A DNA stretch of 48,354 nt from Planctomycetota bacterium (GTDB taxonomy: Bacteria; Planctomycetota; Phycisphaerae; Tepidisphaerales; Tepidisphaeraceae): assembly GCA_023417885.1 (NCBI GenBank), contig JAEZED010000172.1, positions 1 to 48,354 on the forward strand. The letters run 5' to 3'. The notes beneath the pieces were generated by a model, which was not told where the DNA came from, did not search any database, and saw nothing but the letters and a program-made list of their open reading frames with translations. Position numbers and translations under genes: made by a program. Below, piece by piece: positions 15,705 to 23,036 of the stretch (position 1 is the stretch's first letter; each line of letters starts with the position of its first letter).

Positions 15705-16901
15705 ATGAACGTCGATCGTCGCCCCGCACGTGGCTTCGTCGCCGGCCTCGTCGCGCTCGCCCTGTTTGCAGGCGTCGCGTCGGAGGCTTCGGGTCAGGCC
15801 AACCCGCTCAAGCAGAACCGGCCCGGACAGCAGCAACAGCAGCAGGGCAACCCGCTCGCTGCCGACCCGGGCGCGAACGTCGGCAAGCTCTTCGTGCCGG
15901 ACTACATCAAGCCGGGCGTGCGGCTGGTCTATTCCAGCGGATCCTCGCAGGAGATGGACGATCCGACCAAGCCTGTCTCCGCCGGCACCGGGCTGACGCG
16001 CTGGGATGTCATCGCCGTGACCGACACGCACGTCCTGATGGTCCAGTCCACCTACCTCGACCGCCCGGCCGGCCGCGTGTACATGGCGTCGAACGTCGTG
16101 GCGGTGAACGCGATGCAGGTGATCGGCGGGACATCGCTCTGGACGAGCCCGGAGGCGATGGAGGCGATGCGGACGCGCGGCGACCTCCAGGTGGCCGAAG
16201 GGCCGATGGAGATCGACGGCGTGACCTACGACGCGGTCACGTTCACGAAGATCGACACGCAGACGGCGATGCGGCAGTTCTTCGACAAGGGCACGGGCCT
16301 GAAGCTCGCCGAGCAACTCGGCCAGGGCCCGCCGCAGCGCGGCGGCGACCCGACCGGCTTCAACCGGAAGATCAACAGCCAGATGCAGTTCCAGACCTAC
16401 CGGGAGATCGAGCTGCCGTGGCTGGGCGCGAAGGATCCGGAGTGGGCCCAGAAGGTGACGGCGATGCACTATCGCGGCGGGCAGACGATGACGCAGCCGA
16501 ACGGCCCGCCGCTGACCCTGCCGTTCACGTACTCCGTGCGCTTCGACCAGCGCGGCGACGGTTGGGCGCTCGGGAAGGCGACGATCCAGTTCCAGGGGCA
16601 GTCCCCCTCGACGACGCCCACGCTCACCGGCCGCGCCCGCGTCGGCGCTTACTGGATGAGCCCTGCGGCGCTGGCGGAGATGAAGCCGGGGATCATCGAT
16701 CGTGACGAGTCGCTCGGCAGCACGCTGAGCTACGGCGTGCACGAGGGGAACATGGGGCGGCTGGGCGTGCTGACGGACGAGGGGCCCGGCTATCGCATGG
16801 TCTACGGCTACGACCTGAACGACGGCGCGCTGATGTACGCGATGCAGCACAACGCGGAGATGAACCTGACGCTCGAGATGGGCCTCGCCGGGCGCGAGTG
16901 A
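15705..16901 (+). CDS. Large secreted hypothetical protein
   Basis: A 398-residue protein with a clear signal peptide (VAGLVALALFAGVASEASGQ, cleavage about residue 30) and then a glutamine-rich stretch QQQQQQ. The rest is soluble and beta-rich, with no cysteine pairs or known catalytic motif. GGGAG is seven bases before ATG 15705. I do not recognise the family. It is followed 45 bases later by kynureninase on the same strand but has no obvious metabolic link to it. Confidence 0.6.
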   Translation: MNVDRRPARGFVAGLVALALFAGVASEASGQANPLKQNRPGQQQQQQGNPLAADPGANVGKLFVPDYIKPGVRLVYSSGSSQEMDDPTKPVSAGTGLTRWDVIAVTDTHVLMVQSTYLDRPAGRVYMASNVVAVNAMQVIGGTSLWTSPEAMEAMRTRGDLQVAEGPMEIDGVTYDAVTFTKIDTQTAMRQFFDKGTGLKLAEQLGQGPPQRGGDPTGFNRKINSQMQFQTYREIELPWLGAKDPEWAQKVTAMHYRGGQTMTQPNGPPLTLPFTYSVRFDQRGDGWALGKATIQFQGQSPSTTPTLTGRARVGAYWMSPAALAEMKPGIIDRDESLGSTLSYGVHEGNMGRLGVLTDEGPGYRMVYGYDLNDGALMYAMQHNAEMNLTLEMGLAGRE

Positions 16902-16946
16902 GGGTCAGCCCACGCCGCCGGCACGCCGATGCGTTACGATGCCGGC

Positions 16947-18371
16947 ATGGCCGAGCCGTCTTTTCAGTTCCGCGCTGACGAAGCCTTCGCCCGCGACCTC
17001 GACGCCGTCGAGCCGCTGCGGCACACGCGCGAGCTCTTCCACATCCCGCCGGCGGGCGCGGAGGCGGGGGGCGGGGATGTCGTCTACATGACGGGCAACT
17101 CCCTCGGCCTTCAGCCGAAGGCGACGCGGGCGCTGATCGAGCAGGAACTGGAGGACTGGGCGACGCTGGCGGTCGAGGCGCACCTGCACGGCCGCGACCC
17201 GTGGCTGCCGTACCACGAGTGGTTCCGCGAACCGGCGGCGCGGCTGGTAGGGGGCGTGCCGGGCGAATGCGTGATGATGAACTCGCTGACGGCGAACCTG
17301 CACCTGCTGATGGTCTCGTTCTACCGGCCGACGCGGGAGCGGTACAAAATCATCATCGAGGACACGGCGTTTCCGTCGGATTCGTATGCCGTCGCGAGCC
17401 AGATCCGGTTTCACGGCTTTGATCCCGCCGATGCGCTGGTGCGCATCAAGGCCGGGGCACGGCGTGCCCCGGGTGCTGGCAGAGAGCAGGAGCGAGAGGC
17501 TTCCGGCGGCACGGCGGTGCCAGGGCTGGAGGGGGACGCGCCGCGCCCGCTGACGACCGAAGAGATCCTCGAAGTCATCGAGCGCGAGGGGAAGCGGACG
17601 GCGCTGGTGATGCTCGGCGCGGTGAACTACCTCACCGGGCAGTGGTTCGAGATGGAGAAGATCACCGCGGCGGCGAAGGCGCAGGGGTGCGTGGTCGGCT
17701 GGGACCTTGCCCACGCCGCCGGGAACGTCCCGATGCGCCTGCACGACTGGAACGTCGATTTCGCCGCCTGGTGCACGTACAAGTACCTCAACAGCGGCCC
17801 CGGCGCGGTGGCGGGGGCGTTCGTTCACGAGCGGCACGCGCGCAGCTCTGATCTTCCGCGCTTTGCCGGCTGGTGGGGGAACGACCCGGCAACGCGCTTC
17901 CGCATGGGCCCGGACTTCACCCCGCGCGAGGGGGCGGACGGCTGGCAGCTCTCCAATCCGCCGATCCTGGCGCTGGCGCCGGTGAAAGCGTCGATGCGCA
18001 TCTTCGACGAAGTCGGGATGGATGCGATCCGGGAGAAGTCGGTAAAGCTCACGGGTTACCTGGAATACCTGCTGGATGCGACCTGCGTGGCCCGGGCTTC
18101 CAGCCCGTCTGATCGTGCTTCAAGGGACGGGCTGGATGCCCGGACGACGCAGGTCCACGTCGTCACGCCGCGCGATCCGGCCCGGCGCGGCGCCCAGCTT
18201 TCGTTGCGCCTCCCCGGCGTCGGTCGCGATGCCGAGGCGCGACTGAAACGGATGGGAGTCGTCGTGGACTATCGCGAACCCGACATCATCCGCGTCGCCC
18301 CCGCGCCGCTGTACAACACGTTCCACGACGTCTGGCGACTCGCGCAGGCACTGGCGACCCTGACGGGATAA
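16947..18371 (+). CDS. kynU: Kynureninase with two in-frame palindromic-repeat insertions
   Basis: A 474-residue PLP-dependent hydrolase that splits kynurenine or 3-hydroxykynurenine into (3-hydroxy)anthranilate and alanine. MTGNSLGLQPKATRA, VGWDLAHAAGNVPMRLHDW and WCTYKYLNSGPG (PLP lysine about 279) are all intact, as are RFAGWWGND and the C-terminal domain. It is longer than the usual 410-430 residues because of two extra segments: about 168-198 (arginine-, glycine- and glutamate-rich) and about 382-399 (RASSPSDRASRDGLDAR). Both coincide with DNA palindromes and keep the frame; both fall between conserved blocks, so the enzyme may still fold. Kynurenine monooxygenase follows after 62 bases. 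Confidence 0.92.
   Translation: MAEPSFQFRADEAFARDLDAVEPLRHTRELFHIPPAGAEAGGGDVVYMTGNSLGLQPKATRALIEQELEDWATLAVEAHLHGRDPWLPYHEWFREPAARLVGGVPGECVMMNSLTANLHLLMVSFYRPTRERYKIIIEDTAFPSDSYAVASQIRFHGFDPADALVRIKAGARRAPGAGREQEREASGGTAVPGLEGDAPRPLTTEEILEVIEREGKRTALVMLGAVNYLTGQWFEMEKITAAAKAQGCVVGWDLAHAAGNVPMRLHDWNVDFAAWCTYKYLNSGPGAVAGAFVHERHARSSDLPRFAGWWGNDPATRFRMGPDFTPREGADGWQLSNPPILALAPVKASMRIFDEVGMDAIREKSVKLTGYLEYLLDATCVARASSPSDRASRDGLDARTTQVHVVTPRDPARRGAQLSLRLPGVGRDAEARLKRMGVVVDYREPDIIRVAPAPLYNTFHDVWRLAQALATLTG
17452..17521. repeat. Palindromic element inside kynureninase, first
   Basis: Contains CCGGGGCACG paired perfectly with CGTGCCCCGG (17452-17461 and 17463-17472) and a second short hairpin GGCAC/GTGCC (17508-17521). 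It lies exactly where the protein has extra residues between ALVRIKA and PLTTEEIL. Confidence 0.7.
18092..18143. repeat. Palindromic element inside kynureninase, second
   Basis: Two 18-base arms (18092-18109 and 18126-18143) are reverse complements with one mismatch around a 16-base loop. The core is GGGCTTCCAGCCCG-like. The encoded residues (about 382-399) have no counterpart I would expect in kynureninases. Confidence 0.85.
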
Positions 18372-18433
18372 ACAGTGCTCCCGCCGCGTGCTGATGTCGC
18401 AAGGAGCCATAGGAAGGGCAACAGTGTTCAACT

Positions 18434-19912
18434 ATGACGGATGACGCCGCTCCCCGAGTCCTCATCGTCGGCGCCGGCCTCGCCGGGTCGCTGATGGCCT
18501 GCTATCTAGCCCGCGCGGGTTGGCGGGTGAGTGTCTATGAGCGACGCCCCGACCCGCGGGCGGCGGGGTACGTCGGGGGACGGTCGATCAACCTCGCGCT
18601 ATCCGCCCGCGGCCTTGCGGGGCTGCGCGGCGTGGAACTGGACGAGGTGGTGCTGGCGAACGACGCGATCCGGATGCCGGGGCGCATGATTCACCCGGCC
18701 AGGGCGGGAGCGGACCTCGCCTTTCAGCCCTACAGCAAAGACCCGAACGATGCCATTCACTCCGTCTCGCGCGGCGGATTGAATCTGACCCTTCTCAACG
18801 CCGCCGACGCACACGAGAACGTCTCGCTGCACTTCGATCACGCCTGCCTGGATGTGGACGTCGAAGCGCCCGCCGCGGTCTTCCAGGCGCCGGGAGGCGA
18901 GACGGCGCGCGTCGAGGCGGACCTGGTGATCGGCGCCGACGGCGCCTACTCGGCCGTCCGCTCCCGGCTCCAGAGAACCGATCGCTTCGACTACAGCCAG
19001 AGCTATCTCCAGCACGGCTACAAGGAGCTGCACATCCCGCCAGCGCCGGGCGGCGGGTACGCGCTGGAGCCGCATGCTCTTCACATCTGGCCCCGCGGGG
19101 CGTCGATGATGATCGCGCTGCCGAACCTGGACGGCAGCTTCACGTGCACGCTCTTCTGGCCCTACGAGGGCCCTCACAGCTTCGCGAACCTCAGGACGCC
19201 TGATGACGTGCTCGCCTTCTTCAAGCAGCACTATCCCGACGCCGTGCCGCTGATGCCGACGCTCGTCGACGACTACTTCCGCAACCCGACAAGCTCGCTC
19301 GTGACCGTGCGCTGCTGGCCATGGCAGCACGACGGGAAGGTCGTTCTCATCGGCGACGCGGCGCACGCGATTGTTCCCTTCTACGGCCAGGGGATGAACG
19401 CCGCGTTCGAGGATTGCCTCGTGCTGGCGGAGTGCCTGGCGGAAGGCGCTGAGGCACGAAGGCGCGAGAGCACGAAGGACTCGGAGCCGGAGGGGGAAGC
19501 AGGTGCGCACTCGGGCACTACGCGCCTCCGTGCCTCCGTGCCATCGTGCCCTGACGAGCAACGCGAAGCGCTCGAGAAGTTCCAACACGCACGCAAGCCC
19601 AACGCCGACGCCATCGCCGACATGGCGATCGACAACTTCGTGGAGATGCGCGACAAGGTCGGCGACCCCGACTTTCTCTACAGGAAGCAGGTTGAGCAGG
19701 CGCTGCACGGGATGTTTCCCGACCGCGTTTTCCCGCAATACAACCTCGTCAGCTTCTCCACCGTCCCCTACACCGAAGCCCAGCGCCGCGGACGGGAGCT
19801 GGAGGCCGTGCTCCAGCGGATCATGGCCCGCCTTCCCCGCGAGTCGGCGGCCGGTCTGGCCGATGAAGATTGGAAGGAGCAGCTCCGGGTGCTCGCCCAG
19901 GAGGAGCTGTAA
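18434..19912 (+). CDS. kmo: Kynurenine 3-monooxygenase with an in-frame repeat insertion
   Basis: A 492-residue FAD hydroxylase that converts kynurenine to 3-hydroxykynurenine with NADPH and O2. The FAD site VLIVGAGLAGSLMACYLARAG is at residues 9-29, the GGRSINLALSARG signature at about 48-60, the DG motif VIGADGAYSAVRS at about 169, and GDAAHAIVPFYGQGMNAAFED at about 309-329. Length is about 30 residues above the norm because of a charged insertion (about 339-373, EARRRESTKDSEPEGEAG...) encoded by an inverted repeat. The C-terminal region (NFVEMRDKVGDPDFLYRKQ) is intact. It follows kynU by 62 bases. Confidence 0.93.
   Translation: MTDDAAPRVLIVGAGLAGSLMACYLARAGWRVSVYERRPDPRAAGYVGGRSINLALSARGLAGLRGVELDEVVLANDAIRMPGRMIHPARAGADLAFQPYSKDPNDAIHSVSRGGLNLTLLNAADAHENVSLHFDHACLDVDVEAPAAVFQAPGGETARVEADLVIGADGAYSAVRSRLQRTDRFDYSQSYLQHGYKELHIPPAPGGGYALEPHALHIWPRGASMMIALPNLDGSFTCTLFWPYEGPHSFANLRTPDDVLAFFKQHYPDAVPLMPTLVDDYFRNPTSSLVTVRCWPWQHDGKVVLIGDAAHAIVPFYGQGMNAAFEDCLVLAECLAEGAEARRRESTKDSEPEGEAGAHSGTTRLRASVPSCPDEQREALEKFQHARKPNADAIADMAIDNFVEMRDKVGDPDFLYRKQVEQALHGMFPDRVFPQYNLVSFSTVPYTEAQRRGRELEAVLQRIMARLPRESAAGLADEDWKEQLRVLAQEEL
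19453..19550. repeat. Inverted-repeat element inside kynurenine monooxygenase
   Basis: Left arm 19453-19478 (GGCACGAAGGCGCG...) and right arm 19525-19550 match as reverse complements at 20 of 26 positions around a loop of about 46 bases. It encodes the charged extra segment of the protein and keeps the frame. Confidence 0.75.
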
Positions 19913-19939
19913 GTCGCCCCTTCAGAACCTGGAGTCGAC

Positions 19940-20350
19940 ATGGGCCACGACTTCCTCTTCGAGACGAACCGGTTCAACCTCTCGCAGGTCAGGCCGCATT
20001 TCATCAACGACTGCTGTTTCGGGGAGGACGTCGCCGAGTGGCTCAGTGCGAACCTCGCCGAGGCCGGTTTCACCACGATCGCGCCGGCCCAGGAGGACTG
20101 GGGCTGGTACACCGAGGCCAGCCGGGACGGCCGCTCCTACTTCATCGCGATCGGAGGCAATGCGGCCGAGGGCGCTGCCGATCCGAACGAGGGCGAGTGG
20201 CGCATCGGCCTTGACCGTCACCGGACGCTGATGGACAAGCTGCGCGGTCGGAATCGGATGACGCGCGACGATCCGATCGTCGGCGTCGTCCGCGCGATCC
20301 TTGAACAACAACCGGACTTCAGGAACGTGACTGAAGAACCTGCCGCATGA
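19940..20350 (+). CDS. Hypothetical protein downstream of kynurenine monooxygenase
   Basis: A 136-residue soluble protein, MGHDFLFETNRFNL, with WGWYTEASRDGRSYFIAIGG in the middle and a basic C-terminal half. No signal peptide, membrane segment or motif I can assign. GGAG stands seven bases before ATG 19940. It begins 27 bases after the monooxygenase stop, so co-transcription is likely, but nothing in it suggests a catabolic enzyme. Confidence 0.6.
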   Translation: MGHDFLFETNRFNLSQVRPHFINDCCFGEDVAEWLSANLAEAGFTTIAPAQEDWGWYTEASRDGRSYFIAIGGNAAEGAADPNEGEWRIGLDRHRTLMDKLRGRNRMTRDDPIVGVVRAILEQQPDFRNVTEEPAA

Positions 20351-20383
20351 GCGGCGGCGCAACGCCGCGTCCCTGTCGCTGCG

Positions 20384-20869
20384 TCACATCTCCTGCAGCA
20401 TCCGGTCGAGCCGCTCGTAACCGGCCTCCATGCCGCGCTCCATGCCGCTTCCGAGCACCAGGTCGCGACCCTCGGCCGACTCGAGTTCCATCACCATCGT
20501 CAACATCGTGCGGCCGTCCTGTTCCTCGAACGTCGTCGTCACGATCGCCTCGCCCGGATACCACGGATCGTCGAACGACTCGGTATGGACGAGCCGCTCC
20601 GGCGGAACCACTTCGCGGAACGAGCCACTCATCGCCATCTCCTGGCCCCCCGCATCGCGGCGCCAGACGTAGCGAAGGCGCCCGCCCGGGCGCAGGTCGA
20701 TCTCGCACACGGGCATGCTCCAGCCGTCGGGGCCGAGCATCCACTTGCGCACGAGCTCGGGCCTGGTATGGGCATCCCAGACGAGCTGCCGCGGGGACTC
20801 GAATACGCGGTTCATGACGAACTCGCGCTCTCCGCGCGTCTCCAGCTTCAACGAATTGGTTGTGCTCAC
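20384..20869 (-). CDS. SRPBCC/AHSA1-family protein, second in ArsR operon
   Basis: A 161-residue START-like protein of the activator-of-Hsp90-ATPase-like group. Signatures: REFVMNRVFESPRQLVWDAHT, the W in RKWMLGPDGW, RPGGRLRYVWR and a closing SGMERGMEAGYERLDRML. The fold makes a hydrophobic cavity; the ligand is unknown. It resembles the gene at 21006 in length and ending (SGMExG...YxRLxxxL), so the two are diverged duplicates. It is the last gene of a run with an ArsR regulator at its head. Confidence 0.85.
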   Translation of the reverse strand: MSTTNSLKLETRGEREFVMNRVFESPRQLVWDAHTRPELVRKWMLGPDGWSMPVCEIDLRPGGRLRYVWRRDAGGQEMAMSGSFREVVPPERLVHTESFDDPWYPGEAIVTTTFEEQDGRTMLTMVMELESAEGRDLVLGSGMERGMEAGYERLDRMLQEM

Positions 20870-21005
20870 GTGAATTCCTTGAACGGAGTGATCTGTTCGA
20901 CGGTCGGTTCAGGGCTGCGCCCCCGACCCTTGCCCCCACGCGACCGGGAAGCGCTGAGGCGCGGGGGGCGAGAGTGCGGTGGGCGAAGCGGCGCTTCTTC
21001 TCGGA

Positions 21006-21491
21006 TCAGGACATGGTCTCCAGGAGCTCCTCGAGGCGGTCGTACGTCTCCGAGGCGCCCTGCTCCATCCCGGAGGCGATCATGCCGTCGCGATCCTCCT
21101 TGCTGGCGAAGACCGACCGCGCCGTCATGATCGTGCGGCCGTCCTTCTCCTCCAGGGTCATCGTCTCCGTCGAGACATGCCCCGCCATCGGCTCGAACTC
21201 GAAGGTCTGGACGATGCGGTGGGGCGGGTCGATCTCGAGGTACTCGCCCCGGAAGGCATACTCAGTGCCGTTGTCCTCACGGCATACGAAACGCCACGCC
21301 CCGCCCTGGCGGACTTCCATCCGGTCGACGCGTGTGCTGGTGTTGCGCGGGCCCCACCAGCGGGAGACGAGCGCGGGGTCGGTGATGACGCGGAAGACGA
21401 GCTCCCGCGGTGCGTTGAACTGGCGGGTGAGGACGATCTCGGTATCGGAGGGTGTCGTGATCGTGAGCGTGTTTGCGGCAGCGGATGACAT
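21006..21491 (-). CDS. SRPBCC/AHSA1-family protein, first in ArsR operon
   Basis: A 161-residue SRPBCC protein: IVLTRQFNAPRELVFRVITD, the SRWWGPRN block, RQGGAWRFVCRED and DPPHRIVQTFEFE, with SGMEQGASETYDRLEELL at the end. This pairing with a neighbouring ArsR repressor is common in bacteria and suggests inducible expression by an unknown small molecule. It starts 46 bases after the ArsR stop and is followed by its paralogue. Confidence 0.87.
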   Translation of the reverse strand: MSSAAANTLTITTPSDTEIVLTRQFNAPRELVFRVITDPALVSRWWGPRNTSTRVDRMEVRQGGAWRFVCREDNGTEYAFRGEYLEIDPPHRIVQTFEFEPMAGHVSTETMTLEEKDGRTIMTARSVFASKEDRDGMIASGMEQGASETYDRLEELLETMS

Positions 21492-21536
21492 GGCTTCTCC
21501 TTCGGGAGACGGGGTATGGCACGGTGGGGTGGAGCC

Positions 21537-22001
21537 TCAGGCCTTCCTGGCGGCGCGGGCGCGGCGGCTCCTGGTCGCGACACGCTTGCGGTCCTGCTCC
21601 TTGCTCGCCGGAACGGGCTTGCCGTCGGATGGGGCGGGCTTCACGGCGGCCTGCATCTCCTCCAGCAGGGCGTCGAGGCGTGCGAAGCGTTCCTCCCAGA
21701 GGCGGCGGTAGTTCTCGAGCCAATGGTCCGCCTCGGCGAGGCGCTCGGGCTCGAGCCGGCAGGGGCGGCGCTGGGCATCGCGCCCGCGCGAGATCAGCCC
21801 GGCCCGCTCGAGCACCCGGAGATGCTTTGAGATGGCTGGCTGGCTCATCTCGAACGGCCTGGCCAGTTCGTTGACGGAGGCCTCGCCGCTGGCGAGTCGG
21901 TTGAGGATGGCCCGCCGCGTCGGGTCCGCCAGTGCCGCGAACACCGCGTCGAGCCGCTTCGATTGTGCCGTCGGTGAATAACCCATAAGATATATAACCA
22001 T
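21537..22001 (-). CDS. ArsR-family transcriptional regulator
   Basis: A 154-residue winged-helix repressor. LDAVFAALADPTRRAILNRL and the recognition region VNELARPFEMSQPAISKHLR are diagnostic, followed by the wing GLISRGRDAQRRPCRLE. No metal-binding cysteine pair (CxC) is present, which fits the SRPBCC-associated branch rather than metal sensing. The C-terminus is a lysine- and arginine-rich tail. Start is ATG 22001 (MVIYLMGY); ATG 21986 is an alternative. It heads a run with two SRPBCC genes and probably represses its own promoter. Confidence 0.85.
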   Translation of the reverse strand: MVIYLMGYSPTAQSKRLDAVFAALADPTRRAILNRLASGEASVNELARPFEMSQPAISKHLRVLERAGLISRGRDAQRRPCRLEPERLAEADHWLENYRRLWEERFARLDALLEEMQAAVKPAPSDGKPVPASKEQDRKRVATRSRRARAARKA

Positions 22002-22009
22002 GAAGTTAT
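21994..22009. promoter_or_regulatory. Candidate ArsR operator at the regulator start
   Basis: ATAAC-CATGAA-GTTAT is a perfect 5-bp-arm palindrome in an AT-rich patch in otherwise GC-rich DNA. It overlaps the ArsR start codon and resembles operators of this regulator group. Confidence 0.45.
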
Positions 22010-22116
22010 CAAAAGGGGCGCAAGCGGTCAAGGGAAAAATCTCGCGTTGCTGTTGCGCACCGCGGAAAACGAGCGCTGTTGCCGGCCGCGTGCCCGTTAC
22101 CGGGCAGCCAAGCCAT

Positions 22117-22152
22117 GGCGGTGCGCGCCAGCGGCGCCGCCGGCGCACCGCC
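22117..22152. repeat. Perfect 10-bp hairpin in the gap before the deaminase stop
   Basis: GGCGGTGCGC (22117-22126) pairs exactly with GCGCACCGCC (22143-22152) around 16 bases. It lies just downstream of the minus-strand catabolic genes and could end their transcript, but no T-run follows. The rest of the gap 22010-22190 shows nothing else. Confidence 0.4.
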
Positions 22153-22190
22153 GCAGGCAGGGTGTGAACACCATTCTTCCCAAGCCAGGC

Positions 22191-22625
22191 TCAGGCCGTG
22201 GCGATCACCTTGATCTCGAAGTGAATCGGCGTGTTTCCGCCGGTCGGGAGGCGGCTGACCTCGACGGTCGTCCGACACGGCTGGTTCGGCCCGGGCGGGA
22301 AGTGCTCGGCGTAAACGCGGTTGTATGTCTCCCAGTCACGCTGCATGTCGGTCAGGAAGACGGTGATATCGACGATGTTCTCCCATCGCGAGCCGGCGGC
22401 CTCGAGGATCGCGCGGATGTTCTCGAAGCAGGAGCGCATCTCCTCTGCGATGTCCCAGCCGGTGAGGTTGCCGGCCGCGTCCACTTGCGCCCCCGGCACG
22501 TCACGGCTGCCGCGCTTGCGCGGCCCGACGCCGGAGAGGAAAAGGAGGTCGCCCACGCGCCGGGCGTGCGGATAAGGGCCAACCGCCTCGGCGGCGCTCT
22601 GACTGTCGATGCGGCTGTGGGTCAT
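22191..22625 (-). CDS. nbaF: RidA-family 2-aminomuconate deaminase
   Basis: A 144-residue YjgF/RidA protein matching the 2-aminomuconate deaminase subgroup: PYPHARRVGDLLFLSGVGPR, the RGSRDVPGAQVD block, NIRAILEAAGSRWENIVDIT and a closing TGGNTPIHFEIKVIA. It would release ammonia from 2-aminomuconate to give 4-oxalocrotonate. Generic imine hydrolysis by a RidA protein is the alternative, but the RGSRDVPG segment and the dehydrogenase two genes upstream favour the pathway role. It is last in a three-gene run. Confidence 0.88.
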   Translation of the reverse strand: MTHSRIDSQSAAEAVGPYPHARRVGDLLFLSGVGPRKRGSRDVPGAQVDAAGNLTGWDIAEEMRSCFENIRAILEAAGSRWENIVDITVFLTDMQRDWETYNRVYAEHFPPGPNQPCRTTVEVSRLPTGGNTPIHFEIKVIATA

Positions 22626-22640
22626 GTCGTCCTCATCCTC

Positions 22641-23000
22641 CTACGCCTCGACGAGCACCTTGAACCCGCCGTAAGCCATGCGCTTCGGGTCGAAAGGATT
22701 GGTCTTGTTCTGCATCATCTTCTCGATGCGCGGGTCGGCCATGATCTTCTTGTTCACGCGGTCGCGATGTGCCTTGGACTTGAAGACGACCCAGGAGAAG
22801 ACGACCGTCTCGCCGGGCTTCGCCTTTGCCATCTTCGGGAACGGCACGCCGAAGCTCGCCTGGAGGTCATCGCCAATGCACTCGCGGTACTCCAGCGCGC
22901 CATGCTCAATCCAGATCTTGCTGGCGGCGCGGGCGATGCGGCGGTACTCGGGCAGGTTCTTCTCCGGCATCGGGATCACGAATCCATCGACGTAGGCCAT
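22641..23000 (-). CDS. DUF1428 family protein
   Basis: A 119-residue protein covering the whole DUF1428 family: MAYVDGFVIPMPEKNLPEYR, ARAASKIWIEHGALEYREC, then GETVVFSWVVFKSKAHRD and PFDPKRMAYGGFKVLVEA. The fold is a dimeric ferredoxin-like barrel; biochemical function is unknown. It sits between the semialdehyde dehydrogenase and the deaminase, 15 bases before the latter, so a side role in the pathway is possible but only positional. Confidence 0.87.
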   Translation of the reverse strand: MAYVDGFVIPMPEKNLPEYRRIARAASKIWIEHGALEYRECIGDDLQASFGVPFPKMAKAKPGETVVFSWVVFKSKAHRDRVNKKIMADPRIEKMMQNKTNPFDPKRMAYGGFKVLVEA

Positions 23001-23036
23001 CTGGCGGTCCTTTCGGTAGAGGTGGCAGGCGAGTCG

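Noticed and set aside
22117..22152. Hairpin considered as a Rho-independent terminator
   Set aside because: The stem is perfect but no T-run follows on either strand, so it is listed only as a repeat.
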